Source: UBA6170 sp942491385 (GTDB lineage Bacteria; Chloroflexota; Anaerolineae; Anaerolineales; Anaerolineaceae). Taken from it: DNA of 64,000 nt. The DNA is taken from assembly GCA_942491385.1 (NCBI GenBank), contig CALOAF010000008.1, positions 372,001 through 436,000 of the forward strand. The letters run 5' to 3'. Shown here in pieces: positions 9,370 through 17,795 of the stretch. The number at the start of each line of letters is the position of its first letter. Position 1 is the stretch's first letter. Below the pieces are notes generated by a model. That model ran no database searches. It saw only the letters and a program-made list of their open reading frames with translations, and was not told the DNA's origin. Made by a program: the position numbers and the translations under genes.

Positions 9370-11820
9370 TTAGTTTTTATCTCCAATCATTTTCTGCCAA
9401 TAATCTGACATTATTAATTTATATAAATGACTTTCTTGATTAATAAAATTTGGATCGTTTTCTAAAACTTCTTTCGCTAAAGATCTTGCTTTTTCAATAA
9501 GTTTAACATTCATTATATTTGAAAAACGTATTTCTTTATAGCCAGATTGTCTAATACCTATAAAATCACCAGGGCCTCTTTGGGATAAATCAATTTCTGC
9601 CAGTTTGAAACCATCATTTGTTTCCATCATAGCTTTGAGTCGTTCGTTTTGTATAGCATCCTCATTTTCAGGAACCAATAGGCAGTAAGACTGTTTTGTT
9701 CCTCTTCCCACTCTTCCACGCAATTGATGGAGCTGTGACAACCCGAATCGATTAGCCCCTTCAATCATCATAATGGATGCATTGGGAACATCTACGCCAA
9801 CTTCAATCACTGTTGTCGTTACTAGAATCTGGTAAAAGCCTTTTCGAAAATCCAACATTACTTTTTCTTTTTCTTCTGCTTTCAGCTTGCCATGCAACAA
9901 GCCGATGGAGAGATCTGGAAAAATTTCTTTTTTTAAGCGATTGTATTCATTAATCGCAGCATTCGATTCGTTTATTTCATCTTCTTCAGATTCGATCAAG
10001 GGATAAACGATAAAGACTTGTGAATCTTCACCAACAATTTTACGGATAAATTTATAAGTATCTGTTCTTTTGAGAGGGTCAATGATACTTGTTTTAATTT
10101 CTTTTCTGCCTGGTGGAATTTCATCAATAATTGATAATTCCAGATCCCCGAATATCGTTAAGGCTAATGTGCGTGGAATGGGAGTAGCCGTCATAACCAA
10201 TAAATGGGAAGAAGGTCCTTTGGATCGAATTTTTTTTCTCTGCATAACTCCAAAACGATGTTGTTCATCGATAACCACAAATTCTAAATTCATAAATTCA
10301 ACTGGAGCTTCAATAAGAGCGTGTGTCCCCACAGCAACTTTAATTGATCCCGATTTTAATCCTTCTTTAATATAAGTTTTTTCTTTTTCAGGTGTATCAC
10401 CTGCAAGGTAACAAATTTCATCACGTGAAATAATGTTGTTTGTAAGAAGAAAAGAACGAATATTCGTATAAAGTTGTTCTGCCAAAATGCCTGTTGGTGC
10501 CATTACGACGGATTGATACCCATTCTTAATGACAGCAGCAATGCTCATAGCAGCTACAATCGTCTTTCCCGATCCGACATCTCCCTGTACAAGACGGCTC
10601 ATCGGAATTCCTGAAGCCAAGTCAATCTGGATATCAGAAATGCATTTGATTTGTGCATTTGTAAGTTGGTATGGCAAACTTTTGGTCAGTTGATCGAAAA
10701 CTTGATTATTGAAATTTATTATTTTTGCAGTTTCTTTTTGCCAAATTTTCTTTTGCTGAAGCATCACAAGGTGCAAAAAGAACGTGTCTTGAAATGAAAA
10801 GCGTTCCTCTGATTGTCTCTTTAGTTCCAAGCTTTCAGGGAAATGAATGTTTCTAAGGGCTGTTGGAAGGTCTAGAATGTTAGCTTTGGATAAAAATTCG
10901 CAACTGAAAAAATCGGATATTTTTGGGACCCATAATTGAATTTGTCGAGATATCATTTCTCGTAACCATTTTTGAGTAATATTTTTTGTCAAAGAATAAT
11001 ATGGATAAAGTCTGTTGAGGGTTATCCCGCCTCTCTCTAATTCAACCCACTCAGGATTGGTAAGAACGAACCTTCCGGAATAAACTTCAACTTTTCCCGA
11101 GACCATAATCCGCAAGCCTGGTTTAATGGATTTTTCGAGGAATGGTTGATTGAAAAAGGTTACACGCAAATTACCGCTTTCATCTTCCAAAATTACTTCT
11201 GTAATCTTTTGTTTACCACTTCTGATATTTCTGGTATGAATGCTTTTTACTGTGGCCGCAATGGATACTTTTTCTGCAAAATTTAAATTATTTATTGACG
11301 TGAGGTTACTGAAATCTTCATGTTTTCTTGGAAAATAGTAAATAAAATCCTTGATAGTTGAAATTCCCAACCGGGATAATGCTTCAGCTCGAAATTTACC
11401 AATTCCAGGGATTTTAATAACCGGATTGGATAACGATTTTTCTAAATCAAATTGTTGATTGTTGGTCGTAATTCTCTTTGTTGCAGGTGGTGATTTTATC
11501 TGGTTCTCGAAAGAAACAGTATTACTAATCGAAAATTCTGCGTACTTTGTTGGAGAGGATAAAACTAAATTGCCGGTACGTTGTAATGAAATCAAAATTT
11601 TTTTAATCGATTCTTTCCGGTCTGAGAAATCGAGCAAATAATAATTTGCAAAAATTTCACATATCTCATTAATTAGTTCGGTGGAAACACCTTGAATGAT
11701 TGCCTCTTGTTTCCATCCTTTACAAATTTTTTCAAAACCACCTATTACTGAATGATTGTCAAATTCGCGATCAATTTCTAAAAGTAAGAATTTTACTAGT
11801 TTTTCAATAGCTGCAAACAT
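9370..11820 (-). CDS. recG: ATP-dependent DNA helicase RecG
   Basis: 816-residue superfamily 2 branch-migration helicase acting on stalled forks and Holliday junctions. An N-terminal extension of about 130 residues precedes a helix-hairpin-helix-like segment (KIPGIGKFRAEALSRLG) and the wedge/OB domain. Helicase motifs include Walker A VQGDVGSGKTIVA, DEQH box VIDEQHRFGV, motif III VMTATPIPRTLA and motif VI HQLRGRVGRG. The extension makes it longer than E. coli RecG (693 residues), as seen in other Chloroflexota and Thermotogae. It overlaps no neighbour and is followed 2 bases later by coaD. Confidence 0.96.
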   Translation of the reverse strand: MFAAIEKLVKFLLLEIDREFDNHSVIGGFEKICKGWKQEAIIQGVSTELINEICEIFANYYLLDFSDRKESIKKILISLQRTGNLVLSSPTKYAEFSISNTVSFENQIKSPPATKRITTNNQQFDLEKSLSNPVIKIPGIGKFRAEALSRLGISTIKDFIYYFPRKHEDFSNLTSINNLNFAEKVSIAATVKSIHTRNIRSGKQKITEVILEDESGNLRVTFFNQPFLEKSIKPGLRIMVSGKVEVYSGRFVLTNPEWVELERGGITLNRLYPYYSLTKNITQKWLREMISRQIQLWVPKISDFFSCEFLSKANILDLPTALRNIHFPESLELKRQSEERFSFQDTFFLHLVMLQQKKIWQKETAKIINFNNQVFDQLTKSLPYQLTNAQIKCISDIQIDLASGIPMSRLVQGDVGSGKTIVAAMSIAAVIKNGYQSVVMAPTGILAEQLYTNIRSFLLTNNIISRDEICYLAGDTPEKEKTYIKEGLKSGSIKVAVGTHALIEAPVEFMNLEFVVIDEQHRFGVMQRKKIRSKGPSSHLLVMTATPIPRTLALTIFGDLELSIIDEIPPGRKEIKTSIIDPLKRTDTYKFIRKIVGEDSQVFIVYPLIESEEDEINESNAAINEYNRLKKEIFPDLSIGLLHGKLKAEEKEKVMLDFRKGFYQILVTTTVIEVGVDVPNASIMMIEGANRFGLSQLHQLRGRVGRGTKQSYCLLVPENEDAIQNERLKAMMETNDGFKLAEIDLSQRGPGDFIGIRQSGYKEIRFSNIMNVKLIEKARSLAKEVLENDPNFINQESHLYKLIMSDYWQKMIGDKN

Positions 11821-11832
11821 TGGTACACTGAG

Positions 11833-12696
11833 TTAACCAGAGAGAGAATATGGTCTCTCAAAAATAATTAATCCTAATGTTTTAGGGCCAAAAATCGCCC
11901 CGAGATATGGATTAATTCTATGTTCGCTGAATGGTGTGTCTGGAAAATTTTCTTGAACAAATAGTTTCAATAAACGATTGTCAATTCCCTGAGAATTGAT
12001 TCCCTTTAACAAAGAAATATGAATAAGATCATCGTATTCTTCAATAAATTCTTGAAAATATTCCTGTGCATGTCTAAAGTTTCTGACCTTACAAATCGCT
12101 TGTGGATACCCTTCCTCCATTGTATATATGGGATGAAGGTTGAGAAGTTCTCCGATCACAGACTGTGAGTATTCGACGATGCCAATATTGTACAAATATT
12201 TCAAACATGGAGTACAAAATAAAGTATACACATGCGGAATTAACTGCCTAACATGCCGATCTGCATCAGTTAAATTTGCCCCATTACTAATCACTTCAGT
12301 TGCAGCTTGGACTATCATTCCCAATCCGGTAGCGATTGTTTGAGAATTTACCACTTGAATGGTTGTTTCTCCCTGAATTAATTTCACTGCTTCAATTGAA
12401 TTTTGATAAAAATTTGATAAATTTGCTGAGTTTGTAATGACCAACAATTCATTATATTTTTTCAAGAGTACATTAAATTGGTCAGCGATTTCTGATGGTG
12501 AAGGAATGATTAATCTTGTAATGCAATTGTCTGGAGTTGTCAGAGGTAAATCAGCAGTTTTTAAACCTGCGCCTTCTTTGATTACGGTTCCATTGGTTTC
12601 AATATCAAATGGAAAAATCCTCACCAAATCTTTTCCCTGGAAACTCGGATTTGGAAATTGTGCAGTGCAATCAGTGACGACAGCTATTTTTGACAT
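11833..12696 (-). CDS. DegV family fatty-acid-binding protein (FakB-like)
   Basis: 287-residue DegV-fold protein. The family pattern is seen as VVTDCTAQFPNP at the N-terminus, SPSEIADQFNVLLKKY near 70, and NSQTIATGLGMIVQAAT near 117. DegV proteins bind a fatty acid and present it to the DAK2-type kinase FakA for phosphorylation. That partner is the gene immediately upstream (3-base gap), strongly supporting a FakA/FakB pair feeding acyl-phosphate into membrane lipid synthesis; plsX, which uses acyl-phosphate, is elsewhere in this window. The N-terminal motif deviates from the usual DSTADL. Confidence 0.88.
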   Translation of the reverse strand: MSKIAVVTDCTAQFPNPSFQGKDLVRIFPFDIETNGTVIKEGAGLKTADLPLTTPDNCITRLIIPSPSEIADQFNVLLKKYNELLVITNSANLSNFYQNSIEAVKLIQGETTIQVVNSQTIATGLGMIVQAATEVISNGANLTDADRHVRQLIPHVYTLFCTPCLKYLYNIGIVEYSQSVIGELLNLHPIYTMEEGYPQAICKVRNFRHAQEYFQEFIEEYDDLIHISLLKGINSQGIDNRLLKLFVQENFPDTPFSEHRINPYLGAIFGPKTLGLIIFERPYSLSG

Positions 12697-12698
12697 AA

Positions 12699-14351
12699 TT
12701 ACTCTATTGCAATAATGAATTGGTAGTGAGGTTGTCCGCCTTCGTGAATTTCAATCTCAAATTCGGGAAATTTTTCTCGAATGTGATCAATAATCAGATT
12801 AACATCCTGTTTAGAAATGTCTGACCCATAAAAAAATGTCAATCGTTCTCTTTCTTCCAGGTTTACTCGTTTGAGTATTTCGAAACAAGCACTTTCGATT
12901 GAGGGTGAAGAAGCTATTAATTCGGAATTAAATAAAGCGATTGCTTCACCTTCATTAACATTGACTCCGTTAATCTCAACAGATCTGGTTGCTACAGTTA
13001 TTTCCCCCGTGTCAACTTCTGTGATAGCTTCGTTCATTTCCTCAATAATTTCTTCGAGTTCACCGAATGGATCGAGGCGCAACATTGCAGACAATCCTTG
13101 TGGAATTGTTTTACATGGAAGTACATGAACCTGCTTAACGGTTGCTTCTTTTGCTGCTTTTGAAGCCAGGAAGATATTCTTGTTATTAGGGAGAATAATA
13201 ACTTTGTCGGTTGGGAGATTTTCGAATGAATGTAAAATCTCTTCGGTACTAGGATTCATGGTTTGCCCACCCTGAACGATAGCTGCAGCCCCTAAACTCG
13301 CAAATATTTGTGAAAGACCAAAACCTGGTGATACTGCTATCACAGCTACCTGACCTGGCTCAACAGGAGTCAAATTTAACTCTTTTTGCTGGTTTGCTTC
13401 TTTTTGTTCCATCTGATCAATGAGATTTTCCATGTAAACTTTTGTAATTGTGCCTATCTTCATCGTATAGTCTATGGGTAGATAACGGTTTTCAGTAGGG
13501 ACGTGGATATGCATTCTGTACATCCCATCACCTTCACCAACCTGAATTGACGTACCCATTTCAGTTAAATCTAAATAAAAATTATCAAGGTTTAGAGGGT
13601 TCGATGGTCGAAAATCTACTATAACTTCGAAATCCTGACCGGGTTCTATTTCTTCCATTTCACCACCATTCATTAATGCAATTGGTTGAACTAATTTTGC
13701 TGTTGAGGTCTCAAGTGATTCTCCCCTTAAGAATTTTAGAAAACCTTCAAGAATAAAGAAAAAGCCTTTTCCACCCGAATCAACAACTCCTGCTTGTTTT
13801 AGAATCGGAAGAAGTTCAGGTGTGTTTTGAACTGACATATCCGCTGCTTTAACAATGTAGTCCAGGAAATTTTCAAGATTATCAGTTTCCTTTACAATTT
13901 CCATACTTGCAATAGAAACATCTTTGGCGACTGTTAATATTGTTCCTTCAACGGGACGCACAACACCTTTATAAGCAGTGTTTTTCGCTTCTGTGAGTGC
14001 ATTTGAAAAATCCATAACAGTCATCGAGTCGTTGTCATCCAAAGACCGTGAAAATCCTCTCCAAAGCTGAGAGAGGATAACTCCAGAATTCCCGCGAGCT
14101 CCCATCAACGCTCCTTGGGCTATGGAATGAGCGATTTTTGATATTTTTTTCTCTCCGGAATTCTGGATCTCATTATATGCCGCCTGCATTGTTAGGAGCA
14201 TATTTGTGCCTGTATCTCCATCAGGAACAGGAAATACATTTAAAGAATTGACGATTTGATGGTTTGTTCTCAACCAATTTAAGCCTGCCTCTATCAAGAG
14301 TTTAAAAAGTTGCCCGTCAACAGATTTAATAGTCTTTATTTCTTGATTCAT
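12699..14351 (-). CDS. fakA: DAK2-domain fatty acid kinase FakA (YloV-like)
   Basis: 550-residue protein with an N-terminal DAK2 kinase domain. The Mg-ATP motif VFPVPDGDTGTNM is near residue 45 and QGALMGARGNSGVILSQLWRG near 95. The DegV-like middle and C-terminal domain includes VDSGGKGFFFILEG and VAVSPGFGLSQIF. Matches FakA/YloV, which phosphorylates fatty acids bound by FakB. It follows the Asp23-family gene, as in Firmicutes (yloU-yloV), and precedes the degV gene. Symbol given by family; activity is not shown here. Confidence 0.92.
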   Translation of the reverse strand: MNQEIKTIKSVDGQLFKLLIEAGLNWLRTNHQIVNSLNVFPVPDGDTGTNMLLTMQAAYNEIQNSGEKKISKIAHSIAQGALMGARGNSGVILSQLWRGFSRSLDDNDSMTVMDFSNALTEAKNTAYKGVVRPVEGTILTVAKDVSIASMEIVKETDNLENFLDYIVKAADMSVQNTPELLPILKQAGVVDSGGKGFFFILEGFLKFLRGESLETSTAKLVQPIALMNGGEMEEIEPGQDFEVIVDFRPSNPLNLDNFYLDLTEMGTSIQVGEGDGMYRMHIHVPTENRYLPIDYTMKIGTITKVYMENLIDQMEQKEANQQKELNLTPVEPGQVAVIAVSPGFGLSQIFASLGAAAIVQGGQTMNPSTEEILHSFENLPTDKVIILPNNKNIFLASKAAKEATVKQVHVLPCKTIPQGLSAMLRLDPFGELEEIIEEMNEAITEVDTGEITVATRSVEINGVNVNEGEAIALFNSELIASSPSIESACFEILKRVNLEERERLTFFYGSDISKQDVNLIIDHIREKFPEFEIEIHEGGQPHYQFIIAIE

Positions 14352-14386
14352 AATTCTCCTAGTAATTGGTATTCAGAAACAGGCAA

Positions 14387-14743
14387 TCAGTCAGTGTCAC
14401 TTATTCGTAAAGCGCGAATATGAACGTTAACTTTTTCAACGGGAATACCAATAGTTTTTTCAACCCGATAACGGACATTATTACTTACAGATTCAGCAAC
14501 CATTTTTATTCGTGTACCATATTCGACAATAATAAATAGGTCAATCTCAATACTTTTACCATCATAACTGACATCAACGCCCATAGTGGGGTCTTTTACA
14601 ATGGCCTGAGCAATTCCTTCTGCAAAGTTCTTTGCAGCCAAACCAACTACGCCGTACGATTCAATTGCAGACTGATGAGCAATCGTTGAAATGGCACGAT
14701 GAGAAACGTAAACATTACCCATTGGATTTTTAATCTCTTTCAT
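14387..14743 (-). CDS. Asp23/Gls24 family protein (YloU-like)
   Basis: 118-residue Asp23/Gls24 domain protein. Visible family blocks: VYVSHRAISTIAHQSAIESYGVVG near the start, IDLFIIVEYGTRIKMVAES in the middle, and GIPVEKVNVHIRALRI at the end. In Firmicutes the orthologue yloU lies between rpmB and the fakA gene; here rpmB is divergent just upstream and fakA directly downstream, so the neighbourhood is conserved apart from orientation. Thought to be an envelope- or membrane-associated stress factor; exact function unknown. GGGAG precedes the ATG. Confidence 0.92.
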   Translation of the reverse strand: MKEIKNPMGNVYVSHRAISTIAHQSAIESYGVVGLAAKNFAEGIAQAIVKDPTMGVDVSYDGKSIEIDLFIIVEYGTRIKMVAESVSNNVRYRVEKTIGIPVEKVNVHIRALRISDTD

Positions 14744-14773
14744 AAAGTAATCTCCCTAACAAAAACACGAATC

Positions 14774-14802
14774 TTGATAAAAGATACGGTGTGTGGTAAT
14801 AT
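14774..14802 (+). promoter_or_regulatory. Predicted sigma-70 promoter of rpmB
   Basis: TTGATA (14774-14779), 17-base spacer, TAATAT (14797-14802). Each hexamer differs from consensus at one or two positions and spacing is ideal. It lies in the divergent gap between the Asp23 gene and rpmB and predicts a leader of about 65 bases. Confidence 0.6.
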
Positions 14803-14872
14803 ATCAGATTGTTGCGTAAAGAACAATAATGATTTTGAAAAATTAGCACTCATTGGTGAAAGGATCCTTATT

Positions 14873-15058
14873 ATGGCAAAATGTGAGAAATGTGGAAAGG
14901 CAACAACTTTTGGTCATAACCGCAGTTTTTCCATGCATGCTACCAACCGGAAATTTAAACCGAATTTGCAAAAGGTTTCTGTTTTTGAAGGTGGCAGGAA
15001 AGTTCAAAAAGTATTTTGTACTCGATGCATCCGAACATTGGTTAAATCTGTTAATTAG
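14873..15058 (+). CDS. rpmB: 50S ribosomal protein L28 (zinc-ribbon form)
   Basis: 61-residue ribosomal protein L28. It begins MAKCEKCGKATTFGHNRSFS, characteristic of L28, and carries two CxxC pairs (Cys4/Cys7 and Cys49/Cys52), so it is the zinc-binding (C+) paralogue type. The frame is open upstream to 14699, but the ATG at 14873 begins the conserved sequence and has GAAAGGA in front. It is monocistronic, with its own promoter and a strong terminator. Confidence 0.96.
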   Translation: MAKCEKCGKATTFGHNRSFSMHATNRKFKPNLQKVSVFEGGRKVQKVFCTRCIRTLVKSVN

Positions 15059-15085
15059 TCCATTTTTTGAATTGCCAAAAGAACG

Positions 15086-15113
15086 AAAATCGCGGTTTAG
15101 ACCGTGATTTTTG
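15086..15113. terminator. Bidirectional terminator between rpmB and rpe
   Basis: Hairpin AAAATCGCGGT-TTAG-ACCGTGATTTTT with one G-T pair, A-rich on the left and T-rich on the right, placed between convergent rpmB and rpe. It can stop transcription from both sides. Confidence 0.75.
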
Positions 15114-15119
15114 TTTAAG

Positions 15120-15767
15120 TCAGTAGTAACGTAAAGCATCTACGCCGGCCTTAATTCCTTCAGGATATTTATAAATTGCTGTCGCAGCTACAATGACATC
15201 CGCTCCAGCCTCGATCACTGACTTGATCGTATCTTTATTTATTCCTCCATCAACCTGTAATAAAATTTTATTTGTGGAAAGATCGATAAGTTGTCGAACT
15301 TTGTTGATTTTTGGAAGCATTTCTGGAATAAATTCTTGTCCTGAATATCCAGGATTAACGGTCATGACCAATACCATATCGATAAAAGGCAGGAGTTCCG
15401 CAATCGCACCTGCAGGTGTACCCGGATTTAGAACGATGCCGGCTTTGCAACCTAATTCTTTGATTTGTTGAAGCGTACGCAAAACATTTGGATTATTCTC
15501 AACGTGGATGCTGATAGAATCCGCTCCAGCATTTGAAAATGCTTCAATGTGATTTTCTGGTTGCTTTATCATCAAATGAACATCTAATGGGATCTTCGTC
15601 ACTTTTTTGCAGAAAGGTAAAAACAAGGGTCCAATAGTTATGTTAGGAACAAATTGCCCATCCATTACATCAATGTGCAGCCAATCAATACCTGCCTGTT
15701 CGGTAAGTTTCAATTCTTGTTCAAGTGATAGAAAATTTATTGAAATGATTGATGATGAAATTATCAT
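15120..15767 (-). CDS. rpe: Ribulose-phosphate 3-epimerase
   Basis: 215-residue TIM-barrel epimerase interconverting ribulose-5-phosphate and xylulose-5-phosphate in the pentose phosphate pathway. Metal and catalytic motifs are visible: WLHIDVMDGQFVPNITIGP near residue 30, DVHLMIKQPENHI near 63, VLVMTVNPGYSGQEFIPEML near 133 and LQVDGGINKDT near 172. It lies 7 bases after the Ser/Thr kinase gene, so the two are probably cotranscribed, as rpe and prkC are clustered in Firmicutes. Confidence 0.96.
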   Translation of the reverse strand: MIISSSIISINFLSLEQELKLTEQAGIDWLHIDVMDGQFVPNITIGPLFLPFCKKVTKIPLDVHLMIKQPENHIEAFSNAGADSISIHVENNPNVLRTLQQIKELGCKAGIVLNPGTPAGAIAELLPFIDMVLVMTVNPGYSGQEFIPEMLPKINKVRQLIDLSTNKILLQVDGGINKDTIKSVIEAGADVIVAATAIYKYPEGIKAGVDALRYY

Positions 15768-15774
15768 AGATTGG

Positions 15775-16833
15775 TTACCTGCCAGAATTTAATGAAAACC
15801 AGATGTATAACCAGAAGGGTATCAGACCACCAGCTAATAAAAAAGCTAATAAAGCCAAAAGAGCTGTTTTCCAATCAAAAGAACTGGTTGGCTTTTTATC
15901 GAAATTCTTCTGAGTTTCATCCGTTTTTTGTTTTTTCTGACTTGCGGATTCTTTTGTAAAAGGAGGTGCAGCTGAATTTTGACTGTTGACTTTGTAGGAT
16001 TCTTTTAAGCTCTCCAAAACCCTACCAAATTGATCGGCTGTTCGATAGCGGCTCGTTTGTTCTTTAGAAAGAACCTTCAGAATGATTTGGTCTAGTGAAA
16101 TTGGAACACCAGGATTAAAATTTCTGGTTGATATCGGAATAACTTCCTTATGCATTCGAGTGAGTTCACTCGCATCCTTTGAAAAAAAAGGAAGTTTACC
16201 GGTGACCATTTCGTAGAGAACAACACCTAAAGAATACACATCTGAAGCTGGGGATGGGGGTAGTCCCTCCGCCTGTTCAGGTGAAAGATATTGGGGTGAT
16301 CCCCACACGTACGCATTTTTCTCATCAGGGGAGATTGTCGTTAATGCTCTTGCAATACCAAAGTCAGTTACTTTCAAGCGCCCATCGGGCGCAACCAACA
16401 TGTTATGAGGTTTGATGTCACAGTGGATTAAACCAGCTCGATGGGCGTATCCAATTCCTTGAGCTGCCTGTATCATCAGGTCCATGGCTTTTTCGATTGG
16501 CATCACTTGCAGTTCACGAATCATGGACTTCAAGTTCGTCCCCGGGACGTACTCCATGATAATAAAAAGGCGTTCACCATCTAATCCAAAATCGTGAACA
16601 GTAACTATGTTTGGATGGGAAAGATTTGCTGCAGCTTTTGCTTCCTGATGAAACCGTTTCCGAAACCCTGCATCTTTTGAAAAATCTGGTCGTAATATTT
16701 TCACAGCCACATATCTTTCGAGCGTCAGATCTCTGGCACGATAAACGACCGCCATTCCTCCTGATCCTAATGTCTGGAGTAACTGATATCTGTTCGCAAG
16801 GATAGGTATTGCCGGATTAAGGTTTTCCATCAT
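15775..16833 (-). CDS. Membrane-anchored Ser/Thr protein kinase (non-RD)
   Basis: 352-residue PknB-type kinase. The glycine loop LGSGGMAVVYRARDL is near residue 20, the ATP-binding Lys in VAVKIL, the catalytic loop HCDIKPHNML, and DFGIARAL follows. The usual HRD arginine is Cys (HCD), so this is a non-RD kinase, probably not controlled by activation-loop phosphorylation in the classic way. A Gln/Lys/Ser-rich linker (about 285-320) leads to one C-terminal membrane helix (ALLALLAFLLAGGLIPFWL) and almost no extracytoplasmic part; PASTA repeats are absent. Position before rpe and near rpmB mirrors prkC in Bacillus. Start could be either of two adjacent ATGs. Confidence 0.92.
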   Translation of the reverse strand: MMENLNPAIPILANRYQLLQTLGSGGMAVVYRARDLTLERYVAVKILRPDFSKDAGFRKRFHQEAKAAANLSHPNIVTVHDFGLDGERLFIIMEYVPGTNLKSMIRELQVMPIEKAMDLMIQAAQGIGYAHRAGLIHCDIKPHNMLVAPDGRLKVTDFGIARALTTISPDEKNAYVWGSPQYLSPEQAEGLPPSPASDVYSLGVVLYEMVTGKLPFFSKDASELTRMHKEVIPISTRNFNPGVPISLDQIILKVLSKEQTSRYRTADQFGRVLESLKESYKVNSQNSAAPPFTKESASQKKQKTDETQKNFDKKPTSSFDWKTALLALLAFLLAGGLIPFWLYIWFSLNSGR

Positions 16834-16846
16834 ATTAGTTCATGCG

Positions 16847-16876
16847 ATTATAACATAGGGGTAAAATCCTTATCAA
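16847..16876 (-). promoter_or_regulatory. Predicted sigma-70 promoter of the Ser/Thr kinase-rpe operon
   Basis: On the minus strand, TTGATA (16876-16871), 18-base spacer and a perfect TATAAT (16852-16847). This would give a very short leader before the ATG at 16833. Confidence 0.5.
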
Positions 16877-16951
16877 AAATCGATTAAAATGAAAGAGACT
16901 TAATTCCAAATAAATATTATGATTGTTTTCAAGATTTTATAGGGATTCAAT

Positions 16952-17416
16952 ATGAAGAGAAATTGGTTACCATTAATAATAGGGTTTTTCATCACCATAC
17001 TTTTGCTTGGTGTTGTTTTCATTTTTATGATATTTCTACCGAATAAACAAACAAATGATGATATGGCAGCATTGATAACGATCATTCCCGCTTCAACTTC
17101 AACTCCAATGATTGGATTAACGATTGTGCCTACAGCGACCGTTTCGAAAACAGAAACTATTTTTAATAATTACAAGTTTCTGTTAGGAGATTTTGTACAA
17201 ATAACCGGAACATCTGGCGAAGGTCTGCGACTGCGATCCGAACCTGGCAGGTCCTATAGTGTGAATTTCATAGGTATGGATGCAGAAGTATTTGAAGTAA
17301 GGGATGGTCCGGTTGAAGCAGAAGGCTTTATCTGGTGGTATCTTGAAGCTCCATATGACAAAAACCGCAATGGTTGGTCAGTTGATGAATATTTACAGTT
17401 AGTAACTGTACCATAG
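16952..17416 (+). CDS. Membrane-anchored SH3-like domain protein
   Basis: 154-residue protein with one N-terminal membrane helix (about residues 5-30, LPLIIGFFITILLLGVVFIF), a Thr/Ser/Pro-rich linker with repeated threonines, and a C-terminal bacterial SH3-like domain (about 75-152). Domain features are LRLRSEPGRSYSV, a hydrophobic core and a WWYLEAP....GWSVDEYLQ ending. Such domains bind peptidoglycan or proteins outside the membrane. It starts a short plus-strand pair with the DUF971 gene, 10 bases downstream, and is divergent from the kinase. Specific partner unknown. Confidence 0.8.
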   Translation: MKRNWLPLIIGFFITILLLGVVFIFMIFLPNKQTNDDMAALITIIPASTSTPMIGLTIVPTATVSKTETIFNNYKFLLGDFVQITGTSGEGLRLRSEPGRSYSVNFIGMDAEVFEVRDGPVEAEGFIWWYLEAPYDKNRNGWSVDEYLQLVTVP

Positions 17417-17426
17417 AGAGGAAACC

Positions 17427-17780
17427 ATGCAAGAAAATAAACTATCACCAATAAAAATAAAAGCGAATAAACAGGAACGAATCTTATATATTGATTGGAA
17501 TGATCTTCACACTTCACCAATTGGATTTGGTTTGTTGCGTGCTGCCTGTCCCTGTGCAACCTGTAGGGGTGGTCATGAAAATATGAAACCCGAACCGGAC
17601 ATTAATGTATTTGACAATGAACTTCCGGTTTCGAAAATGACAGAAATCGATAAAATTGAAATGGTAGGAAGTTATGGCCTATCCATTCAATGGGCAGATG
17701 GTCACCATTATGGCATTTATACCTGGCCATATTTACGGGCATTATGCAATTGTGATGAATGTAGTAGAAACCGAGATTAA
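17427..17780 (+). CDS. DUF971 family protein
   Basis: 117-residue DUF971 (gamma-butyrobetaine hydroxylase N-terminal-like) protein. The family marks are seen: LYIDWNDLHTSPIGFGLLRAACPCATCRGG and a C-terminal HHYGIYTWPYLRALC with a second pair of cysteines (CNCDEC), which probably bind zinc or an iron-sulfur cluster. In other bacteria the family is linked to Fe-S cluster assembly (ApbC/Mrp neighbourhoods). No such neighbour is present here. A GAGAGGAAA site precedes the ATG. Confidence 0.85.
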   Translation: MQENKLSPIKIKANKQERILYIDWNDLHTSPIGFGLLRAACPCATCRGGHENMKPEPDINVFDNELPVSKMTEIDKIEMVGSYGLSIQWADGHHYGIYTWPYLRALCNCDECSRNRD

Positions 17781-17795
17781 ATAAGCTCTATTTTT

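Noticed and set aside
14843..15139. 98-codon minus-strand open frame over rpmB
   Set aside because: Opposite to a conserved ribosomal protein with its own promoter and terminator.
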